Origin: Ischnura elegans
Lineage: Eukaryota > Arthropoda > Insecta > Odonata > Coenagrionidae
DNA length: 64,000 bases
Assembly (NCBI RefSeq): GCF_921293095.1
Contig: NC_060253.1
Coordinates: 98,907,073 to 98,971,072, forward strand
Direction: 5' to 3'
The position numbers and the translations under genes are program-made. Below, one piece after another: positions 56,967-64,000 of the stretch. Under the pieces are notes generated by a model that did no database searches, had not been told where the DNA came from, and worked only from the letters and a program-made list of their open reading frames with translations. Every line of letters starts with the position of its first letter. Positions within the stretch are counted from its first letter, which is position 1.

Positions 56967-58709
56967 AGCCAAGAAATTTACTCACAAATACTTCAGTGAA
57001 ATGAGGAAAAAAGTAGGTAGTTATTAGCACAGAAGTTTCTTCGTTGTCACAGATGAATATATTGGAGTAACTCGGCGATGCAGTAGATAAAAAATGTTTT
57101 CAAATTCTTTTTTCGGCCATCGAATCAGATAGTGAATTTTCAGCAAATAATGGAGGCTAAAAAATAAGATAAACAGCCTCTAAAACTATGCTACCTTACA
57201 GCTAAAGCAATAAAATATTAGGCCGTGGCAAAGTTTTGCATTAGTATGGCTAAAATCGTTTTTCTCATTTACAAATTTTTTTTTCGTCATGTTGCATCTA
57301 GGTACCGCATCGCACAGCATCACAAGCAGAAAGAGCTCCCCCGAATAAAGATACTGGACTCGATTGGCAACTTTTGAGCCACTGGACATTTCGGTGACCT
57401 CATTCATCACCCTTAATGACATCCGTCATAGTCTTGCCCTGGACTGGTCCCCAGGCTTTTCAAATTGTGCAGAAAGGTAGTTTCATCATCTTTTGAGCAT
57501 GTATCCCTCAATGCATTAGAACACAATATGCAACCCGGCGAAAGGGTAGCAACGAATGATAGAACGTCTGACTCCATAGGTGCAAGAAAAAACCCTGAAT
57601 GATTATATTTAATCAAAGTTCACAACCGGTATACACCTCGCTTTTGAATATTCTGAGCTGCTAGTTGTAATCAAGAAATCTTTCATCTTCAAAACCACCG
57701 GAACTAATTTTTTTCACAAAACTGAGCTGTAATCAATCAACATTCTGTCGTGCGTAAGAAGAAACCGAGGGAATTAGAACGAGTCTGAAGGTATGGTAGC
57801 AGGCTCAACACCAGAAGTGTGTAAATTAAACCTCGAGATTCACTATTTTAAAGAATATCTTTCGGGCTTCCTCCGCGTCGATCCTAATTTTTTCTGGATT
57901 AAATTGTGGAAGAAGTACGCAACAACGCGTAGAAAACCCCGAAGAACTGCATCTTTATTTACATCACTCGCGGAAGCCTTCATAGGAACAGTTTCAACAC
58001 GATCTTGCAAGATGGAAAAATGAATATACAGATCAAACATTGAAATATTAGGCAGAGAGAGAAAACGCCGCTACATATCAGCAGAAAATAATTTTACAAA
58101 TTCACTCTGGAAAATATAAATTAACGAAAAATTCATCCCAAGTAGACGATGTAAACAATTTATGCCTAGCGCAATAGCATCAATGTCAGTGAAGTGTCTA
58201 AAAGTGGGTTATTCTTGAAGCCCTCCTCTTCAAATTCAGCGTGGTTTCCTTTTCGGTTTATTAAACAAATTGACATATAAGGAGACAGGCATACCAGCAT
58301 TATAGTCTAAAAATAAACTGATTGAGAAAAGGCAAACCATTCCCTCTCTAATATTTAATATGTTGACGATGCACTTTAAAATTTTGGGGTGACTTTTTTC
58401 TCGAAGAAATTAAATTCACTTCCCAAATTAACTGCCAATAATTCTTTTGCGTCCGCAGTAACTTTTTGACAGCTCCTCCATGCTTGTATTTGCTGATTGA
58501 CATCGTATTGCCTTGTAACCTAAAAATGACAAAAATATAATGCCTGAGAAACGCTCTTGAAGTGGGATGCATAGATAGGTCTGAGTTGATGTAGATAGGT
58601 GTCACATGCTAACCATAGCCCTGTTATAGGATGAGGAGATCTCATAGATAATAAGGTTGTACAGCGCCGACGATGCGTGGGTCATTTCAGCTTTTGAAAC
58701 TTAAATATG
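56967..58709. other. non-coding stretch
   Basis: Nothing was recognised. Confidence 0.35.
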
Positions 58710-58846
58710 ATATCCGTGATTGAAGCACAACTGGTAATATCCACACTATTTTATTTATCACTTATCCAATTAGGTCGAAACCATGATCGGTAAAGTGATA
58801 AATAAAATAGTGTGGATATTACCATTTGTGCTTTAATCATGGATAT
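58710..58846. repeat. 54-bp-arm palindrome around a hammerhead-like remnant
   Basis: Arms 58710-58763 and 58793-58846 are inverted with a few mismatches around a 29-bp centre. The centre reads TCC-AATT-AGG, TCGAAA, and a mini stem III ACC...GGT plus A, as in the motif at 7530-7566, but the CTGATGA segment is missing. The arms start right at the expected cleavage site, so they occupy the place of stem I. The outward order AAATAAAATAGTGTGG matches the 7483 insertion. Confidence 0.6.
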
Positions 58847-61400
58847 AGCATTGTTCCACAAAATTAAGCCTCGAACGATTTTTTACGTTAAATATGATAA
58901 TCTACCTTGGCAACGATATTCCGGCCCTGTATCTCCTTCGCCCGTTCCCGCTGTGGCGGAAGAGCACCGAATTCCGAAAGCGAATTTATTTCGAGAGCCT
59001 GCCCCGATTCCGTCGACCCGCGCTTGGCGGAGGACGTGGCGAGCAGATTCCTTTCCGAACAATTCAAACGAGAGCGACGGAAAGAGAGATGGGTACTTAT
59101 CCGATTCATTTCTCAACCTCAACCCTTCCCACCCATACTCTCCCAAAATAACGCATTCCAGGGAGCCCCACCCTACGCCCCACACTCTCATCGGCCAAAA
59201 ACTCTCCTTAAATATTCACGTCCAGCGTCAAAAAGTCAAGTGTCCCCAAGGTCTTCATCCCATCCCGTCGGTTTCCGCATACATTGATGGTGGAGGAGAC
59301 GGAAATATTTGGCGGTATCTAGCAGACAAAAAAACCAACCCGAAAACCTCAGCTCTAGCCGATTTAGATACACAACGACTTCATTCGATCTTATGCGAGC
59401 TAACTTGACTAAAATTCTTATTAATTGAATGATTTACCAACTATGTCCTTTCCACTTTTAGCTACTGTAACTAATTTAGTAAATTTAAAAAAATGGAAAG
59501 TATTAAGTTAGTGTGTGATTCACAACAACTAATCCCAGCTCTTTAATATTATTCATATTAAAAGAGAATGTAATTAAATTAATATTATCTATATTTCAGC
59601 CTATTCAGTGATACAAAATTTGAGTCAGTGGCCATTCATAATCTATTCCACCACCTATTTTTCAATACTTTCTGTTCTTACCCCATTTAAGAGGATAAAA
59701 GATAAAATATTAGCTAAAAAGAAAATTTAAACATTTTTCGTATTTTATTTATTCATTTTCATCACTTAACTTTCTTTCGTCATCTAATTGTGCTTGATTT
59801 GTTGCGTAACTTAGTGAAAGTGGCTGTTCATCTTATTTTCCACACTGCCTTTTTTTACCATATTCAACACGCAGTAGAAAATCATGGGCATCTTATTTTC
59901 AAATTCTTCCTCATGTCAATTTCCTAATCAAAGGCCTTTACAGCACCCTTAAAGACCGGAAGCAAGAAGTAGAAAACTTCTCCAAAATGTCCAAAGATGA
60001 TTTTTTCCCAGAATTTGAACGTCAACTTTCCGCGTAGAAAAGAGCAAGGTTGGAATTCCAACGACGCAATTAGCATTATTTTTTACTCCGGAAGGAAAAA
60101 AATACCTCTTTCCGTACTAACACGTGCTCTCCACGAGGAACTCAAACAATGAAAGCGACCACGGAAAATTTTAGGGTGGTCTAGCAAGTCTCGGAATCTT
60201 CCGGGAAGAGTGAAGAGGATGATATTCCACGGTGGTCAAGGGTGTTTGTGGGATTTAAGGATTTAAACGAGGAACTGAAGGTCCAAGACCCTCCCCCTGT
60301 CCCACCCATACTCTGCTCTTAGCCCGATGCGTAAATTAGTGCGGCTGTGGTCCCGTTAGAAATAGTTTTGGGCAGGTTGTGCGGCAGCAGAGGGGATGGG
60401 GAGGCCGTTTGGGGTATGAGATCGAGGGAGTGAGGTTGCTAGGTAGATCCCGAGAGGGGAATAGTATGGGAGTGACCATCCTGGAAGGGCAAAGTGACCA
60501 TTCTGGTGATTAGGGACTGGTAAAGGCGTGTTGACTTTAGGCCACCACTGGCCCTGATGGGCTCACAGCAGGGGAAAGAGGAGTGACTGCAAATTGCACT
60601 CCCGATCGTTAATGCCTTTTTCCTACAATTAGCATATTTTAGATGGCAATTTTCAACCACAGCTATGCTAGTTTTAGGTAAACTCGTAAAAGTTAATGAT
60701 GGCAGTGGAAGATCTATTCGCAATACTTGCCTACTTTTTCACCCAAGGAGTGTGGCCATGAGAAAACAGTTCAAGGAATGCAGTGCTCGATATAAAAGTT
60801 TTATCTACTTATGTATCTAAGAGAGTTATTAAGGTCAAAAATCAACTTTAAGTCAGCTTTAGAAACAAAAAAATGTGTTTATCTTGTGTGTTGTGGACCT
60901 CTCGAAGCGTTAAAATCAGCAGTCTTTCTGAAAAACTTGCACGTTTTAGTTTTCCAATATTCAACGTGTTGTTTACGTAACTTCTTCATTTTTATTTTTT
61001 CTGTATTTTTAAATTTTAATATTTTTTAATGTTATTTTTAATTAGCTAAAATTGCATTCTCGTTCATTATATCTGCGTGAAATCACAATTTTATTTTTTA
61101 TCACTAACGCATGGAATACTGATTTTTTGCTGATAATATTTCGGTAAAATAATTCTTAAGATGCCATAATGACATTTTGTTAATTTATGGCCGGCAAAAA
61201 AGCGTATTACGTTGGTGGAGGGAATCGGCTTGGAACTCATCTTGATTAGTCAAGAGAACCATGGTCCAGTGCAAGTGGTGGGACCACGGAATCAGCTCTT
61301 CGCACGGCACAGAATAATGTACTCAGTGGCAATAGTCTCTCGAGTGAATATCGGGGGCTAGCTGCGAGAACAGCTCGCATTCGGTGTCGCCTGGGCTTAC
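58847..61400. other. non-coding stretch
   Basis: A 198-codon frame at 58812-59408 (+) begins inside the palindrome arm and runs through a CpG-rich patch. Other frames overlap it on both strands, and its translation is rich in P, S and R without a domain. No gene is called. Confidence 0.35.
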
Positions 61401-61801
61401 GCCTCGTTCACATTACGATTGTCCGAGCGATCGTCCTAACGATAGTTGACCGAACTAGCCGTGTGAATGCATGTCCTGACAATAGTTGACGTAGTTCCGA
61501 TGGTTAGGCGCTGGGAGACCGGAAAAGGAAGCGACAAAAGAAAGACGAAAAGCTCGTGAAGCTCTATTTTTTCATGGATTTGTCCTAGGAAGGAAGAATA
61601 CGGGCGCAAGAAAAATTATTCGATAAATACACGATGAACACAGTATTATCTTGTCCCTGCATACCTCAACAGCTTTGCTAACCGTCAATTTCTCGTTCAC
61701 TTTAGATGTCAGCACTAGAGGGCAGCACAGGTTTTAACCATCGTCGCGTGAATGCACGATAGTTCCGACAATCGCTGGAACGATTGTAATGTGAATGAGG
61801 C
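61401..61801. mobile_element. MITE-like DNA element with ~22-bp terminal inverted repeats
   Basis: The left end GCCTCGTTCACATTACGATTG (from 61401) matches, as an inverted repeat, the right end CAATGTGAATGAGGC-type sequence ending at 61801, with two or three mismatches. Sub-terminal units GTGTGAATGCATG / GCGTGAATGCACG and ACAATAGTTGACG / CGATAGTTCCGACA also occur at both ends. No transposase frame and no convincing target duplication were found, so the superfamily is open. Confidence 0.6.
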
Positions 61802-63614
61802 ACAAGGAGTGAAGAACTCCGAGAGCTGGCCCTTATTCAAGACATCCACACAACTCAACCAGCGAAAAAGGGGACGTGGAAAGGCAAATGCAACCGCACC
61901 ACTAATCTCCTTTTCCACGCTATTATCTGCTTGACTTTACCGTTTGGCTCGAGAGAAGAAGAAAGAAGCAGATACCAGGGAAACAGCCGGCCGATAGACC
62001 TTCGGACTGCGACTCTTGCGAAAGGGCGACGTCCCTTTTCGGGAGGAAGTGCACCTTATTGGTGAACTTCCCGGAACCTGCTACCCTTTTTCTGCTTTCC
62101 TCCTAATGAGGGTCTCAACTGAGGGTCTCGTGTGACGGTTTATTGTTCCACGCAAGAAAAGGTTGGAGAAAGCTTGAGGGTTTGTGGGGTGAGTTTTGGA
62201 AGTTTTTCTGGTGATAGGAGACATCAACGCGCGAGTCGTAAAAATTTATGCCAAGCTGACAAGAATGTGGATTTGAAAAGAATTTACACAAAGCAAAGGC
62301 AATTCGGTAGCCTAAGCTTTTTGCTCCCTGTCTTCATGTGTGGCGTCTAAAAATACCATTTCTGACGCATGCTACTTGTGATAGAAAATTCTTACGGAAT
62401 TGACGAACCACTTACTACAACCTACCCTTAAGTATTTTACACCAACAAAGAATATATTTCATGACTGTCACTGAGTGTGCTTTTGATATATCCGTTAACC
62501 TAGTATTCACATTAAATTCTTGCTATTAACACCTCAAAGTCGGAATCATATTCTAAATAGTATCCTTCAATCCACCTCAAAAGTGTCAAGCTGGGAAATA
62601 TTTGTATCATTCTACATATATCGAATCCCTTACTCCTCAACAGACTGTCTTACTTAAACAAGGTGTTTACTGCTTGTAAACGACGGAATAACTGATAGTA
62701 AGATAAATTTGAAGCTATGAATGAATTCAATTACAAATAAACGTAAATATTTTTTTTCCGAACCCAATCATTCAATGTTCTTTTCTACAATCCAGACAAT
62801 TATTCGGGCTCTCAATAATAAAATACGATGTGTTTTACTACTTTAAGCCTTTTTTCTGCCTGAGGATACGTTTATCTAACATCGTTGTTCTCCGTATCCA
62901 TTCCATCAAATTTAGAACGCTAATTGAGAGCTTCACTTTTTTCTATCTTCTCCAATTCAGTACACCTATAATCATTTATGATCTTTTCTCACGCGTCGAT
63001 CACTGCTATATAAGCAACATTTCTATATAATTATACAATCATTCACTGACTAATTCCATTCAAAGGAGCACAGGCAAATTACCTGGATCACACAAGAAAA
63101 ACCTCATTCCAAGATTCACAATACCAATTAGATTGCAGAACGATTGTGATCATTCCTCGTATGTCGGTGACATCAACTCGGCGTTACACAGTCACGAATA
63201 TGCGGTCGGTATCTTGAATGCATTTTTATGCCACCGGGAAATGTGTTGCTTTGGAGCGTTTGAAGCGACTGAACGGCGTCGCATATATCTTGGTATCCAG
63301 ATTGAGTCATATCGGCAGATGGTGATTGAGATTCTCCGGAAGTCTTACGGTGAGCGGTAAGAGATTTCCCAGTTGAGGAAACATGTGCGCAGCAAACGCC
63401 CGTGAGTGCATCAGTTGGGGAAGTGGAGGAGAGGCAAATTGGCAGGCAGAGCAAGGAAATCGGTCCACGGAAGAGGAAACGCGTTCTCAGATTCGCAGGA
63501 AAAAGCCCCACCTACGGAGACTTCAACGAGTGATCGAACGAGGGAATAACCTGTTTCACTACTGAATGTGAAAAAGTTAGTTGACCTGGCATGCGGCTCA
63601 ATATAATAATGAAC
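61802..63614. other. non-coding stretch
   Basis: No gene was recognised. The frames at 63133-63360 (+) and 63173-63511 (-) overlap in a more balanced region without a known domain. Confidence 0.35.
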
Positions 63615-63797
63615 GAATGGTCAAGTAGTCGGGAATTGGATGTGAATCTTAAAAAGTGCATGGTGATGAAGTATTGGGAAAAGGATATCTCTTCAAGAAT
63701 AATGTATAACACTGACGGTATCCAACTAAAGATGCCGATTCCTTAAAATTGCTAGGGGTTCCCATTACTCGTGATATCTCTTGGGTTAATTCATGCA
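63615..63797 (+). pseudogene. LINE reverse transcriptase fragment, frameshifted
   Basis: Translation from 63615 gives a peptide with ELDVNLKKCMVMKYWEKD, equivalent to residues 377-393 of the intact reverse transcriptase. It continues to a stop near 63746. After a frameshift around 63735 it resumes as DSLKLLGVPITRDISW (about 63733-63790), equivalent to ESVKYLGVRLNNDLSW. The copy is cut off at 63798 by a LINE tail on the opposite strand. Its own 3' part is not visible in the window. Confidence 0.7.
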
Positions 63798-63799
63798 AG

Positions 63800-64000
63800 T
63801 AAATCTAAATCCACATAATTTCCTGCGAGCCATCACTTGGGTGTCTGGCTGGGGTTGACGAATCACCAACATATAACAAGCAAGAGGCCACATGCACAAT
63901 GCACGGTCATAGAAATATTAAGCAAAAGAGCAAATTAAAAGGCGCATATTCATACAAAGATAAAACTTGCCAATGCTAAGTAATTCCAAAATACGCGAAG
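63800..64000 (-). mobile_element. LINE 3' part, group A, cut by window end
   Basis: AAATCTAAATCCACATAAT (tail complement, 63801-63819), TGCGAGCCATCACTTGGGTG and ACGAATCACCAAC are the LINE end on the minus strand. These are followed by the group A 3' UTR (AAAGATAAAACTTGCCAATG at 63957-63976). It runs off the window edge. Confidence 0.7.

Noticed and set aside
58812-59408. 198-codon open frame (+)
   Set aside because: It begins in a palindrome arm, overlaps other long frames on both strands in a CpG-rich patch, and its translation has no domain.
1-64000. CRISPR array, prophage or bacterial operon
   Set aside because: No regularly spaced repeats, no dense co-directional genes; the features are those of an animal nuclear genome.

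Overview
The window is 64 kb of AT-rich, gene-poor nuclear DNA from an animal, most likely an arthropod and perhaps an insect. The basis is a eukaryotic tRNA-Gly(CCC) gene with internal promoter boxes and a Pol III T-run, a non-LTR retrotransposon with a CR1/L2/Jockey-like reverse transcriptase and a hexamer tail, tRNA-derived SINE pieces, hAT-type and other inverted-repeat DNA elements, and no bacterial-style gene packing. No host protein-coding gene could be identified. The only clear protein is the reverse transcriptase of the LINE. The species cannot be fixed from this sequence, and the lack of genes fits an intergenic stretch or very large introns.

Layout. 1-2.1 kb: two SINE-like pieces and a LINE tail inserted inside an older LINE tail. 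2.8-9.6 kb: LINE tails, a pogo-like element with TA target duplications, four hairpin or ribozyme-like elements, and a decayed LINE that one of those elements has entered. 12-13.5 kb: a tRNA-Gly(CCC) gene and an inverted decayed copy. 13.8-17.3 kb: a cluster of LINE tails and two CpG-rich patches. 20.5 kb: a ribozyme-like inverted repeat with a LINE tail inside. 22.2-25.3 kb: a SINE-like piece and the main LINE copy with a 592-codon open frame. 26.6-28.3 kb: a CpG-rich block ending in a strong splice donor, the best candidate for a host promoter and 5' exon. 28.3-43.7 kb: mostly featureless, with a diverged tandem duplication (32.35-32.8 kb), a LINE tail (34.8 kb), a perfect hairpin (37.0 kb) and a ribozyme-like inverted pair (39.9 kb). 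43.8-64 kb: a hAT MITE with a perfect 8-bp target duplication, a head-to-head SINE pair (47.5 kb), a candidate coding exon (49.5 kb), CpG-rich patches, a palindrome (58.7 kb), a MITE-like element (61.4 kb), and LINE remnants at the right edge.

The LINE copies fall into two groups that share the last ~110 bp, a short stem-loop and a TAGATG-type tail. Group B contains the intact frame. Group A is older and decayed.

The most unusual material is a dispersed set of short, mostly palindromic repeats (near 3.0, 5.5, 7.5, 8.6, 20.5, 39.9 and 58.7 kb). They are built around a motif that resembles a type I hammerhead ribozyme: a CTGATGA-like core, a stem II hairpin, GAAA, and a mini stem III ending in GTA. 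Two of them are bounded by 11-12 bp direct repeats, so they look like discrete insertions. Hammerhead motifs are known in the terminal repeats of Penelope-like retroelements, so these may be remnants of such elements or a small non-autonomous family driven by them. That assignment is inference.
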